64,000 bases of DNA from Apostichopus japonicus (taxonomy: Eukaryota; Echinodermata; Holothuroidea; Aspidochirotida; Stichopodidae). Numbering within the stretch: the first letter of the stretch is position 1; the number at the start of each line of letters is the position of its first letter. A model generated the notes under the pieces. It saw nothing but the letters and a program-made list of their open reading frames with translations. It made no database searches and had not been told where the DNA came from. The DNA lies in NCBI RefSeq assembly GCF_037975245.1, contig NC_092567.1:6022214-6086213 (forward strand), in the 5' to 3' direction. The translations under genes and the position numbers were made by a program. Positions 34,301 through 47,150 of this stretch are shown here, piece after piece.

Positions 34301-37300
34301 AATGCCAATTACGCAGTCGCAACGGCGCGTCTTCACATCACTTTATTCCCGAAAGAGACCGCAACATTTGCTTGCCGAAAATCACGTAACAATTGCAAAC
34401 TTTATCACGCATCCATACAAAAGATTTTTAAGATTGGCGGTACGATTGAAGGGATTACCAAGCGGTATGCGACCCGTGAAGCGCCTATTGTTACCCCGTT
34501 CGACAACGTGGCGAGTCTGCATCTAATCCTTTCAAATTTATATTTGTATTTAAGCAGTAAACGTTTTCTTTATTATGATGTAATTTCAGTTCAGTGTTTC
34601 CTCTAAGGTGCGGGATTCCATTCAACTGACTCAGTAATCCCACAAGAAAACATTTGTCTGCTGGAAATCCCCGCATCGTTTTCTTGCATTCGCGATAAGT
34701 TTATACTCAATGCACAACGTATGCACTTGACTGTAAAAAAAACTCTGAAAATCAGTAGAGAAATAACCAATTGTGTACGAAAAGTAAGTTGGTACACCTT
34801 TCAAATTTTACGAAAGATCGAGCAAAAAAACTTTCGAAAAATTCACGTGAAACTGGCATATCGTGCTAAATGCAACTAATGTCATGTAAACAAGGCTCTA
34901 GTACACCCAATTATGAATAAAACGTAAGAACACATCTGGTGTTAAGCGGCGAAAAAGTATTTTCTAGAATTTCCAAAATTACGGAGAAAATAATATCCTA
35001 CCATAGTTTAGTGCATAGCAAATAGCCTAACCACCTCGTCGGTTACGGATCTCACAAAACTACAAAATCACAACTAATTGTATATTGGAAGTTTACGTTT
35101 TCTACAAGAACATGGAAACAATATTAAGCATTTAGTTAATCATGCCAAGTGGCCTTAAACATGTGATTACAAGGTTTAATTTCATGTATCATGTGGAATA
35201 GATTGCCTTGTTCATGCGGAGGAGTCAGTTGCCTGTTTTACTTACCTAGCTGTTACGGGGATCATATTTTACCTACTTTTCTAAAACGTCTAAGATAATA
35301 ATTCTCATAACTTAACCGAACATTTACTGACTGACCTTATTAATTCTAGACCATGAAACGTTCCTTGGCAACATGCCAAAAAATTGTTCTACAGTTTGTC
35401 TATGGATTCCATAGACAAACTGTAGAAACTTTGTGATCCATTCAAAAAATTTTAATCACAGAAAATGGTTCAACTCAGTTTTAATCGTACATGACATAGG
35501 CGTGAATACAAGTCAATCTATAACATTCCACAATTATTATTGTAATCACCTAACTTATTAAATCTACCAGGTCGGACGTTTGAGCCACTTGTGTGAGAAA
35601 CCTGCAGCTTTTTACCGAGCAGGCTAACTGAAATAATGTTATTTAATAACTGATTATTAGTTGAAAGACCATACTCCTGTCAATATACCTGACACTTTAT
35701 GTGAAATATAGCTTTGTTAAATATTGTATAGGGCCTAGAGCTTTGAGATTCTATAAAACAGCTTTCCAATTTAAGTCTTATAATAATTAAATGAAATACA
35801 TAGTTATTAAAAAGAAATCTTTCGTCCATGTCTTTCCAGCAGCAACTAGATCGTGGTGTTCTACTCACAGCTGGTTTTGTCTTAATTTTGCCCACTTAGT
35901 TATAAAAACCTTACGTCATTTCCATGCCAACAGATTTATGGCCACATGATATTTAAAAAGTAAAATGGTTTTGAAATTGAAGTGCGCCACCTCTTTTACG
36001 CTGCTGCAACACTCAATAGCAGAAGTTCGCCAGAGCCGTAGCTCTAAAGTTAATTTTAAAAGGGCGCCATCATCTCATTAAATTTGTAATTAACTGATTT
36101 ATCTGTAGGTGTTTGTAAATCTATGTATGTCCGCTAACTGTTCACACACGATGAACTCCATAGTAACAGAAGATATTACAATGAAGACCCAATCAACCCG
36201 ATCAAACTTTAAAGTAATAATTATTTAGTATAATTAAGCCCTCAAGGATATGAAGTGTGTCCAGATAAGAATATTATTTGTATTTTTTTTTTTTTTTTTT
36301 TGTAAAAAGCGGATGGTACTATTTAATTGGAAGAAACGATAAAGTTTAGAAAGTTAAAATCATAAGCAATACCCAATTTAGGAATATCTACAAACACAAA
36401 GAAAGAAAAATGTTTTATTTCGAAAAAATCTACTACAAGTTATGTCACACTCAAACTGTAACTTAGGAATGAATTTAATAACTAAACACAGATGGATATC
36501 ATCATTTAAACAAATCGTATTAATTAGAAATAATTATAATTCAAGCAGAATAGTCGGATTTGGATCAATAATGAAATAATTTGTAAATTAAATTTTGAGT
36601 TTAAGCCTCGTCAACCTTCTCTCTGGAAACTTGAATTTGATCTACCGTACATCTGCTTCTCTAAACTGCATTTTAATTATAAGAAACAACCTATTGATTT
36701 AAATATAATTCTTCAAACTCTCCTTATACTTTATAAAAACCTGGCATTAGTTAGAGTAGAAGTTTCCTTTTCATGATTCCTATAACATTAAATTACATTT
36801 TCCTTCTGAAAGTTCTAAATAAAAATACAAATAAATTTGATCAATATTTTTCTTCAAAAGATAGATAATCTCAATTATTATTGACCCATTTCTTATAAAA
36901 TTCTCAACCCGTCATTGAGATTTGTTTCCTATTAACTAATAAATAAAAATATGTAGCCTCGCATTCTTATTTTATTAAACCTTACTAGCTATAAAAACTT
37001 TAATGAATAATTTAATTGTAAAACAATCAAACTAACCCTTTAATCCTACATTACCACTGTATTTTCTCTAATCTAATGTTATTATTCCTGTTTATATTTG
37101 TGTCCCCATAAAATCAGCCCCTTATTTCCGTTCTAATAACTGATTCCGTCTTACAAATAAACACGACCTAAATGTTTTAGTTTATCGCTTTATTTTCCTT
37201 TATCTTTTTTTCGTTATTTTTATTTTATTATAATTATTCTAAACCTAACCAAATCCAATCTATTTATCTCTATCTACTCTGTTATCAGTAACTATATTCT

Positions 37301-37310
37301 TTCATTCTAG
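34301..37310. other. Non-coding, increasingly AT-rich; likely upstream intron
   Basis: No supported exon. Contains a 41-bp hairpin (35387-35427) and a run of 19 T at 36283-36301. From about 36100 on it is very AT-rich, up to the splice acceptor at 37309-37310. Confidence 0.45.
35387..35427. repeat. Perfect 19-bp-arm hairpin
   Basis: Left arm TTCTACAGTTTGTCTATGG (35387-35405), loop ATT, right arm CCATAGACAAACTGTAGAA (35409-35427). All 19 pairs match. Arms of this length with a 3-base loop are unusual in otherwise unique DNA. Confidence 0.85.
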
Positions 37311-37519
37311 ATTCCTATCTCCTGTGTGTATCCAATAGCCTGCTCTCCTAGAGTTGATGAGTCTGGTCTGAACCTTATCCTTGAGTCTGGTCTCTCTCTC
37401 TCTATCCTGAGTTCTCTCCAGAAGCTGCGGATCGGTGACAGAGACAGGAGACTAACTGATGAAGAGTTGGCGGCCATCTTGTCTTACTCCTCACAGTGTA
37501 CAAGTTTGAATGAGCTGAA
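37311..37519 (+). CDS. LRR-gene exon 1 of 3 in window
   Basis: A good acceptor (CTTTCATTCTAG) precedes 209 bp open throughout, followed by a consensus GTAAGT donor. The 69 residues read IPISCVYPIACSPRVDESGL, NLILESGLSLSILSSLQKLR, then RLTDEELAAILSYSSQCTSL and NELK. Spaced leucines (LSLSILSSLQKLRI..., L-x-x-x-L-x-x-IL...C-x-x-L-x-x-L) fit a degenerate leucine-rich repeat of the ribonuclease-inhibitor/NLR type. It ends in phase 2 and joins in frame to 46452. Earlier exons must lie upstream. The gene identity is not recognised: an NLR-type receptor is plausible, another LRR protein is possible. Confidence 0.65.
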
Positions 37520-40500
37520 GTAAGTATTCCGGTGTAGATGTTAGACTCATCATAACAGTTAAACAGGGAATTAATTTAATTAATAAAAGTTATCAATATT
37601 AAACTAACAATAGATAATGTAAAGTCTGCTGTATTTTAATGTCAAGGATTGGATTTAAATTAGTTTAGTTGGATTTATTTGAACAATTGGGTCATCGTGA
37701 AAGGAATTCTGTAGAATGTTGTGATTAATAAAACAAATATAATGGATAAATAGGGAATATTTTAAGAGGGTGTTGGTAATAGAGGGGTGCAGGGGTGGGT
37801 GTCGGTTGTTTAAATGTTCTTTGTTATGTTAATGTTAAAATTTAACTAAATAGGTTTTAGAATTACAGGAATGTTTATTAGGATAAAATAAGAGATATAT
37901 AGACAAGGAAATTGGATTTTAATAATTCTAGCGAGTAAAATTAATATTATAAAGTAAAGTTTTATAAAGAATAACTGCTAATTTTGACTGAAACCTCCGA
38001 AATAGTTTATTTCAATTATGTACAATTAATTTAAGAAACAAAAGAGATTGAAAATCGTTACTAATTTTAAAGTAGTAAAATGATGGCAATAATAAAAGCA
38101 ATAACCTATAACTTTGTTGTTATGAACTCCTCAAACAGACTATGATACTCTAGCAAAACTGATATGCATACAAAAGAAGCAACCAATAACATGGTTTTGG
38201 TTGTCAAAATTTAAAAAATAGTTACGCAAAATAAGTTAACTAATTAAAACAAAATAAAAGTTTTAACTAGAAGGAAATATATAATTGCAATTGAGTTAAC
38301 TACATAGTTAAAAAATTTATTGCCATAAATATGATTAAAGGCAAATTTGTATATCTGATAATTCAAAGGTTCAAATTTAATCCGCTTAAACTACATCACT
38401 TTCTTCGTTATAGTTTGAAACATGACGTTATACAAAATAAGCTTAATTATAATTTATGCTTATATTTTAACCTAATTTGTAAACAATAATTACAAAATTA
38501 ACCGAGAGCTTCAACTTTGTATAATTGATAACTTTAAACAAAAACTGTAGAATATTTTAATATTCCTCGTATTAATGTTATTTCATACTTGAGTCGATCA
38601 TGACGTCCCTGCTTGGTCCGTTCCAATGTAGTGTTATTTTAGACCCCCCCCCCCCACCCACCCAACCCCTCCTCTCGCCTCCTCTCGCCTTCTTTGCTCT
38701 CACCGATCAAACCTCGTAAAAGTTTCTCCTTTCCGTCTTTACAATTCACAATATAATCAGTAACATCTTCAACTTACAGCTGACGTGTTACTAAAAAAGA
38801 AAATATTTAAGTCTCACCCGTCACCCCCCCCCCCCACCGCGCATCACCCAAATCTCGAAAGAAAAGACAAAAGCTATTGAGTAGTTACATAAATGAAATA
38901 TATGATAACGAACGATGCTTAACGTATGTTATATGTGAAACAACGCCATTCCGGGAATAACTGTAACCGCGGAGAAAAATATCACTGGAAATAATACACT
39001 TCGGGAGATTTGTTTGGTCTGAATATAAAAACAATATGTAACAGAGAATGTTTATTCCCTACCTAGACTAAATACTTTACCCCAATCCCAGTGTGCTCTT
39101 GGGTCATTTTAGTCTCTCCTCCTCTGCCCCACTCCCCTTCAGACAGCTTATCTGTACCCACCGCCACCCCTTCCTTCGCCCCCCCCCCTGCTTCGCACAT
39201 CATCTTTTTTAGGGAGCCCTTCAAATTAATTCCGTTTCTACCCGATAACATCATCACCGTTTTAGTACACACAGTAGGCCTACTCTACTTCTACAATAGT
39301 TTTCTGCACAGACGATTGATTCAAACAATTTATTTCTAAAGTAAAATAAGTTGACAGTAAATATGACACACCTGGATCTCCCGTAAATACCTAATTAGCA
39401 TAACAATAGATGACACGAGCCAGGGTTAAAGATAATGAATAGAAAGATAAACGAGACACGCGTCTAGTGTACACCTGAAATGTTGTCACTGCCATGCAAC
39501 GTAACCATGGAAACAGACGATAAGTAGGTCAGTCCGTGTCTAGCAGTGGCTGGGAATAATGCATCTTTTTATTCAATACGGGTTAGGTATATATCTAACA
39601 GCCATTCAGTGATACTGTATGTCATATGCCGTGATATTACAACGTGTTCTCATTATTATTCTTTGTATATATATTTTAAATGAGTAAACTTGATTTCCTA
39701 GGTTGTTTAATACATCCCTCACTTGCTCCTCTCCCTAATTTGATAGAAGGATTGTTTTATTTCCCTTTCTTCGTTTTTTCCCTTTATGTACTTCTCGTTG
39801 GTATATGGAAGTCTGCCTAATTAGCACATAATTGAATAGTCCTTAATATAACTCACATATCTAATATGTGACTACAAACATTGCGGGTTCTTAATTGCCT
39901 AGTTTATGGAGAACAGTTTTGTTCTGTGAAGTTGATTAAACGGTTAAACGGTGGGGATATAATATTGCTCGTGTTTAGCAGAGAGAAAGGATTTCGAAGG
40001 TTCATGTCGCCTTACCAAATCTGAAATATATTAATATTATCCAACTAAGTTAATATATTTCTCAGCCATAAATCATAAACAAGCAAACAACAACACGAGC
40101 AAGAAAACAAAGCACTTGAGATCCTCTAAGATTCGTTTGATGAGATCTTTTATCTCTTTAAATATCGAATTATATACAGCACTAGTTCTTTTTATCTACA
40201 GAGAACAGGCGAAAGTGATTAAATTATTCCATCGAAGTTTAAAATGTATAATGGATAACGACAACTAGAATCGATTTCAAATTTGCAACTTAACTGTTTT
40301 TAGCGAATTTAGAAAGGCTTAGAAGGCTGTCATCATCGCCTTCAGAACTCTCTTCTAATGGTTTACATTATTGTTATAACACACGCTACAAAATGAAGTA
40401 CAGATTTCTTTCCCCGGTACACAATGAATGAATCTACAAGTATACAATCAGAATAAACACTTATACAACTGCCAGGGTCATATCCAGGTCGTAAATATGG

Positions 40501-41463
40501 CCACGGTTCATTTAGTTTTGTTGCTGAGAAGGAAAAAAAGAAGCAGTTATTCACTTGTTGAAATGAATTCATTGCGTCATAATTTGCGATGTTTTACATG
40601 AATCATGGTGGTATGCTGATTAAAACTGAACATAAGTATATTGTGATAGTAACATGGTGGACAAGTAAAAAGAAAAAGAAAGGAAAATAAAACAGAAAAG
40701 AAACCGAAGGAGAGGTGTTATGTTCCTGGAAATACAGTTAGTAGAGATCTGTGGGTAATTGTATTCCGTCGGTCGCACATCCGGAGTTTTCCTCCCGTCA
40801 AATCGCAGCGAATTGAGTGGAAACATGTAAACTAAGTGTGTCTAAATACCGCGAGTCTACGCTTTCAGAACGCCTAAAGAGAAAGATGAATACTCTACGC
40901 ATAGACCTCTAAATATGAATAAGAATGCAAAATAAAGTTGTGCACACTTCGTGACCGGTGGGTTAGGTGTTTCAGCGTTTACATAACGCGTTGCCAATTT
41001 TTCAACAATGTTGTTTGCTCTCAATAAATCAACGATTACGTAAGACATGATCGAAGTTGTGAACTGTTGAAGAACCATAAACCCGAATTTTGCATACCTA
41101 ATTAAAGTAAGTCACTATCTTCTCTCAACTTTGTTGACCCATTTCGTATGTATACACACGCTCAGTTATCTCAACACTACACATTGTTTTAGCCCCAGCC
41201 ACACGGAGTAATGTACATTATACAGGACAACAAACTCGGCGATAAATAGTTTTATAGATTTATAGATACATTTTATCAATAAAACCAAGGTGAATAGTGT
41301 TTGACCTGTAAATTTAAGCAAGTTTGAACACTTCACTGTTCATCGATATGACTTCAAGCATTAGCGCTTTTTTGGTTTCGATGATAATCGTAACGTATGC
41401 ATTCATGCAGGCGGAGAGTGTGTGTATTTGTGTTTGTATTCTCGGACCTCAAAGGACGATGAC
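37520..41463 (+). other. Intron of the LRR gene, first part
   Basis: Very AT-rich at first, with poly-C tracts at about 38644-38655 and 38825-38836. Open frames such as 39091-39339 are pyrimidine-rich and unconvincing. No further LRR exon recognised. Confidence 0.5.
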
Positions 41464-41474
41464 TTGACTACACA

Positions 41475-41506
41475 TGTATGTGTGCGTGTGTTTGTGTGTG
41501 TGTGTG
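41475..41506 (+). repeat. GT microsatellite
   Basis: Imperfect (TG)n with TGCG and TTTG interruptions. It sits just before a tandem array of ~138-bp units. Confidence 0.8.
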
Positions 41507-41514
41507 ACGCCTCG

Positions 41515-42370
41515 CTTGTGAACACGACATCTCAAGTAGGGAAGCTTGGACCAATCTAAAATTTGGTGTATATAGGTACCACATTGAGTACAAGAACCCT
41601 TTTGTTTTGTGGGGAGGTCATTTGGGGTCACTAGGGGCCAAATACTGAAAATCTTGTAAACACGATATCTCAAGGAGGTAAACTTGGACCAATCTCATAT
41701 TTCGTGAATAGTAGGACCACATTGAGGAGCAACAGCCTTTTTTTTTTGTGGAGATCAAAGGTAAAAGATCGGGGTAACATTTTGGAAACCTTGTTTTATA
41801 AGCTACCGTATGTCCCACCAGCCAGCCTATCAGATAACGTGCTACGTCATATTTACTTTGTTCAACACTTACTTTTGGTGGAAAAAAGTTTTAATTTCGT
41901 ACTGAAACATAACTGTCTTATGTGCAATTACGTAGCACCATGCACCTGCCTAACTGCCAAACCTTTGTTCATAGAAAGTATTGATGTTGCAGATCTGTAC
42001 TTTGGAGACTTGACCAACAATCATAGGCCTAGTGGCGAGTGGAATTTGGCGATTAGATTTTTAGTCACGGTCGCCAAATAGCGAGTACTTTCAAAAATAT
42101 TTGTCGAGGCCTGAAAACCTTCACAACATGATTTCTCATGGTAGAAATCATGGATACTTTTCATACATGGTATATGGATTTGCCATATTGAATACAAGAA
42201 TCCTAAATGCTGTGAGGTAAAATCTCCGATATGTCACCAGAGGTCAAACTCTGAAAAACCTTTTACATAATACTGTATGTAACGATGGAAATCGCGCATA
42301 CTTCTAATGCTTGGTGTGTGGATTCATAACATCGAGTACAAGACCCCTATTGTTTTGGAGGTGTGTATAG
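41515..42370 (+). repeat. Interrupted array of ~138-bp repeat units
   Basis: Units begin CTTGTGAACACGACATCTCA (41515), CTTGTAAACACGATATCTCA (41653) and CTTG (41790, cut short). After about 325 bp of other sequence, more diverged units start near 42118 and 42260. Shared landmarks are CTTGGACCAATCT, ACATTGAGTACAAGA, CCTTTTGTTTTGTGG, GGTCAAA. The 125-codon frame at 41704-42081 starts inside a unit and ends in the interruption; I do not regard it as a gene. Confidence 0.6.
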
Positions 42371-43098
42371 CCACGTATAGTAGACTGACCTGTGTTATCA
42401 TGCCATATTAGAATTGTAACAGCTTGTTCTGGTTATACTAACAAGAAGAAGTCTAGTGCATTTAATTCATCGAAATCTCAATGCATTTTGCATTCGGGTT
42501 ATTTTTGGAAAGGAGGGGTTGGGGTGGGCTCCAAATATGACTTGCGTCCGTTGGGAGGGGTCTAAACGGGGAGAACCCTTTTATTAAAATATAACCTTTA
42601 ATAAATAGTTTTTAATGCTGCAGCGTTATAAATTATTAGTTCAACAGTTATTTCCAGTATTTTGCCTACATGTGTACATTGAGTTGTTATGTCCGCTATA
42701 GCCCTTACAGTATATATAACATTAATGAAATATTCGAAAGCGCCTGTTTAACCAGTCACTGGATAGATACAGAAAACTAACGATTGTAAGAAAAAGTTTT
42801 ACATAAGAAATAACAGTATCTATGAGTTAATTATGCTAATTAGATACAAGGAACGTAACCTATATATTTTCTTTCCATTGTCCGGAGTAGTGTTTTACAT
42901 AGAACTGGGCAATTCAGGTATAAGGTAGGATGATACTGAGCTAGACTTGAACATATTAAATGGATACTATGCACTATCTGTTACTGGTTAATCCAGATAA
43001 TTTCATTTCAAGCTCGATAAACTCAAATTGTTGTAGTAAGGAATCTTACAGACCATAGGTTTGTATATGCGCATTTTCCTTCTCTTAGATTTTGAACT

Positions 43099-43160
43099 GA
43101 ACAACATATTAGCAGGGCTGTCAAATAGTGAACAACATATTAGCAGGGCTGTCAAATATT
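43099..43160 (+). repeat. 31-bp tandem duplication
   Basis: Two exact copies of a 31-bp unit beginning GAACAACATATTAGCAGGGC, starting at 43099 and 43130. Confidence 0.85.
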
Positions 43161-43292
43161 CTTTTCACCAGAATACGTACGGGTTTTATTATTAAAGTCT
43201 CGACATTAAGGTTCGTTGAGACAGGCGGAAATACTGCTTGGCTTGATGAGTCGCCATGTTGTAAAGGGAGGGTGATATTATGGGCCATTCTC

Positions 43293-44337
43293 GGTCACGT
43301 GTGTAACGGAAAAATGGGGAGATTTGCACTTAGCCACTAAATAACTACTTTTAGGTAAAGAAAGTTGGGTTGATTGTAGTACTTAAGTATGCACTATGGG
43401 ACTCTTATACAAAACCATTTAGCTTAGCCAAAATCAGAACATTCATGTGTTGGGAGAGGTCATATAAAGGTCGGTCACGTGTGTGACGTAAAATGAAATT
43501 GGCTTTTTTTGCACACAAAAATGTTGGCAAATTCCTCAGTTTCTAACAGGGCTTGATAACCCTAATTTCTCATGTTTCTACCTTAATGTGTTTCCATTCT
43601 AACAAGACTTTTACCTAAATATTTCACCTCTAAAAATTAGCATAATACTACATAAGCTAAAAAATCCGGTCACGTGTGTGACATTGTTGGGTCACGTGTG
43701 TGAAATTCTGAATTTTCATTGCATAGTATGTAATTTTTGCAGTGCAAATATTGACCCTAGTAATGACCACAGAATAGCAATGATGTTGTAGGAATTACTT
43801 TAAAAAAGTTTTACTGTTCTATTTGGAGGGTCACTTTTGTGACATTGTTGGGTCACGTGTGTGACATTCTGCATTTTCATGGATGCTGCAATTCCATTGG
43901 ATGAAGCTTTCCTCATTTGCATTTAACACTGTTGTCATGCCATACACACCTGACATAACAACAGTCCAAGTCCACAGTGCTGCTGCAATTTCATTGGATG
44001 GAGCTTTTCTCATTTGCATATTACTCTGTTGTCAGGCCACACACATAGCAAACCAGTCTGCTAACAATATTTAGTCCATTTAGTTTTGTTGAATGCTAAA
44101 CTTGGGGCTTCATTGTCACTCACGTGACCATAAATGTCACACAAGTGACCATCGGTCACGTGTGTGACGACTATGTAGAGGCTATTAATTAATCGTAGGA
44201 ATAATTATTTTACTGGATATTTTGCAGAACTAACAGTCTTTAGCAAGAACGGTTGCATAATGCAAGTGTGGACATCATAAGTCACATCAGTTACTTTTCT
44301 ATGAAAACGTTTGCGTTATTTTGGTCACGTGTGTGAC
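43293..44337. promoter_or_regulatory. Cluster of ten CACGTG-centred palindromes
   Basis: The 15-bp motif GGTCACGTGTGTGAC (arms GTCAC/GTGAC) or a close variant starts on the plus strand at 43293, 43473, 43668, 43690, 43829, 43851, 44154 and 44323, and on the minus strand occupies 44115-44129 and 44136-44150. Eight of ten contain the canonical E-box CACGTG. Two pairs are exactly 22 bp apart (43668/43690, 43829/43851). CACGTG is bound by bHLH-zip factors of the Myc/USF/MITF-TFE families (general knowledge). It lies within an intron of the LRR gene. An enhancer role is inference. A decayed minisatellite is the main alternative. Confidence 0.5.
43884..44047 (+). repeat. 97-bp-spaced duplication with CCAAT and octamer motifs
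   Basis: Two copies (43884-43950, 43981-44047) share TGCTGCAATTYCATTGGATG and CTCATTTGCAT. Each has an inverted CCAAT box (ATTGG) and the octamer ATTTGCAT (43915-43922 and 44012-44019), the classic POU-factor site. It lies within the CACGTG cluster. Its regulatory role is inferred. Confidence 0.55.
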
Positions 44338-46451
44338 ATCAAAATTATGCTAATTAGCACCCATTATTAACGAAGAACTGAAGATCAGGAACCTCTGCTT
44401 TAGGAATGAAATAAATTAACCTATGTATAACTGCCTCCATGTGATAGTTGATAACTGAAATATTATTTCTAGATACTCATGTAGAAAAAAACAAATATAC
44501 AATTAAAAACTACAAATTTTGGCTGAAACTTACAATGATGCAAATTTATGCAAATTAGTATGCTATGGTTGTAATTTTATTGAAAGAAATATGAAACAGA
44601 AAACTTTAGGTATCCCTCTTAAATAAAAAATATAACATTTGGTCCTGATGAAAACTTTGTTTTTTTAATGCCAGTTTCATTTTCCAGAGAATGGCCCTTA
44701 TAACGAATTTCTCCTTTCACAACATTTATCTATTTCACCAAACTCAGCAATCATACCAATTATAACAATGATAATGAATAATCATATGGTATACCACAAA
44801 GATTCAAGGTTCCACAAGAAAAGATTCATATTTAGAAAGATATAACAAAATCTGATTGCTGAAAACGAGTGTTGTAAACTCCCCACATGTCATGGGGGCA
44901 GGGAGGGGGTGATTGGGCACATGCTCCTCTACTCTTCTGAGTACCTTGCAAAGTGGCCTCCATTGGTAAAAGAAACTTAACAGTTCCCACATTTGTAATT
45001 AAAGTGTCCTCTTGTTGTATTTTTGTAACAAGTGCCTTTATGTCTAAAAATTGCTAATCGGCTTAACAATATTAATTATGATAAAACATGTAATTCAAAA
45101 GTACCGGTATAAAGTAAACTTTTGTTAAAATTATTCAAATACTTGAATTTGTTACTCTGTGCATTCCTTTACGTTTGAGAGGTTTAACATAATTTGACAG
45201 TTTAGTGGTTTCTTGCGTGAAATCAAAGTCACATGCTCAACTGCACCTCAGAGTTTGTGCCTCCACCTTCCAATCACACTTTTCTTTTGCGAATCAACGA
45301 AGATCGCATTATTGGGATTCTTAATAAAAAAATAAGAACAGGAAGTTTTATCATTTACTTGGTATGAAGGGAGTTGGATATTTTGGACACATGCACCTCT
45401 TCATTGAGAACATATTTGAATATGATGATTTGATTGTGAAATGGTTGGGGAAAGTCTTATCAACTCCACAAAAAATGTTATAATATTTATTAAATTGGAT
45501 TTGGATCAATGACGAAATAACCACTCGTGCAATTTGTTAAAATTATTGAAGGTTGATATTGAATAAATATTTAAATAGGTAAGGACCCTTGGTATACCTG
45601 TCTTGTTCATGTAATATTAACATTTTGTGTTTACCTTTTACTGAAATCACCCGAGAGGAACATTTGTTTTGCCCAGTAGAAAATGTTGCTATGTCCTCGA
45701 CCCTCCTACCCCTTTTCCTTACATTCTTCCTCCGTTTTATATATATGTTTTGCAGGTTTATTCTCCCCCCCCCCCCCCCATTACATTGAAATATGTAATT
45801 TGTAGCATTTTAAACTCTTTTGAGATTAAGAAAGAATTTTTTTCAGCTTTAAGATTTATTTTTCTAGATTTCGTATCTTACCACTGAACTCTTAACAATC
45901 TCAGACATTTTAGTTCTCCTTTAAAGCGAGGATTCACGAATACGAACTATATCATCAATACATTTGCCGAAAATAACATACGATATAAATCACGTGATCC
46001 GAGCGAAACATGGCAAGCGGTTGTTACGAGGATTTACTTCGTTTACTCCGTTTGTTCTGTACAATGTTGAATTTCTATATGTTTGAACAACTTTATTTTA
46101 ATTGATAATGAAAACATATAAACAGTTCAGCCAATTCTGATAATGTGGACGGCTATACATTTCACAATATCAACCACATACAATTTACATACAGCAGTTC
46201 CAACTATCATCATTATTATCTACAATACTATTTCCATTCTAGTTTATTTTTCGTAGAATCGTTTGAACACGAGACTTGTGATGATAATTAATTCTGATCA
46301 TAATGATCAATCAGATGTGATTTATTTCCTTGTTATTTATTGTTTTCTTTGTTTATCTTCATTGATTTAGTAAACAATAAACCTGACTAGGAGGACATTC
46401 CACTACGTCTTCTACATCTTACACGATGATTACTCTACTTACTCTCCATAG
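44338..46451 (+). other. Intron of the LRR gene, continued
   Basis: AT-rich, no exon recognised. Poly-C tract at about 45766-45780. An isolated TCACGTGA lies at about 45991-45998. Confidence 0.45.
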
Positions 46452-46528
46452 GTTTCTATACTACGATCTTCCAGACATAATTCCGGTTGGATACATCCCA
46501 CCATCCTTGAAATCAAGAAATGTGAAAG
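46452..46528 (+). CDS. LRR-gene exon 2 of 3 in window
   Basis: A TTACTCTCCATAG acceptor and a G-GTATTG donor bound 77 bp. Joined to the phase-2 end of 37311-37519, it reads FLYYDLPDIIPVGYIPPSLK, then SRNVK, ending in phase 1, which fits 63122. The phase fit on both sides and the clean splice sites support a real exon. The residues are compatible with the variable part of an LRR. Other small exons could lie between. Confidence 0.55.
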
Positions 46529-47150
46529 GTATTGTCACAATGACGTCATAATGGACACATTTAACATTTCTTACATTTAATTAAAGGCTTTACCAACAAT
46601 GTGAATTTCTTTTGACTTGTTGATTGTTGTTAATTTACATACAAGAGAGTAATGAATCAGCAACACATGATTGCCATTTTTTATGAAGGAGACACCCAGA
46701 ACGAAGTCTTGTGATAGTAAACAACGAACTGAATAATAGAATAGAATATAACAACACTTAATATTGCTAGGCTTGGCTGATTTGAGAGATAAGTCATAAT
46801 CCTTTCATTTCGCTCATTCGATATCCCTGTCTTATAAAATGTTTTGTGAGTAGCCATCACATCAATTGATGCTTTAAATCTCTTTCCGAAAAGTAGTGGT
46901 ATCATACACTTTGGGAAACTTAATTACAGAGCGACAATGATTATGTAAGGTTTGAAGTAATGTTCTGCCCCTCGGAGGCTGTCAACCTCCCCCCCCCCCC
47001 CCATTAAAGCACATTTAAACATATCCACACCTCCGCTTAAACCATTCTTTCAATCTGAATTGCAGAATAAAGCCGCAAAGTTTTAATGAACTTCTTTTCC
47101 AAGTTCTGCAAACGAAGTTCTTGTTTCTCTGAAATTGCTGCAAAGTGTAT
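46529..47150 (+). other. Intron start; no feature recognised
   Basis: Contains TGACGTCA (about 46542-46549) shortly after the exon and a poly-C run at about 46989-47002. No exon. Confidence 0.4.

Noticed and set aside
41704-42081. 125-codon plus frame
   Set aside because: Starts inside a satellite unit, contains a Phe run from a T-tract, and has no splice or family support, though its second half is not obviously repetitive.
43293-44337. CRISPR-like reading of the ten spaced palindromic repeats
   Set aside because: Spacing is irregular, the repeats are 15 bp, occur in both orientations, and the context is eukaryotic intron.
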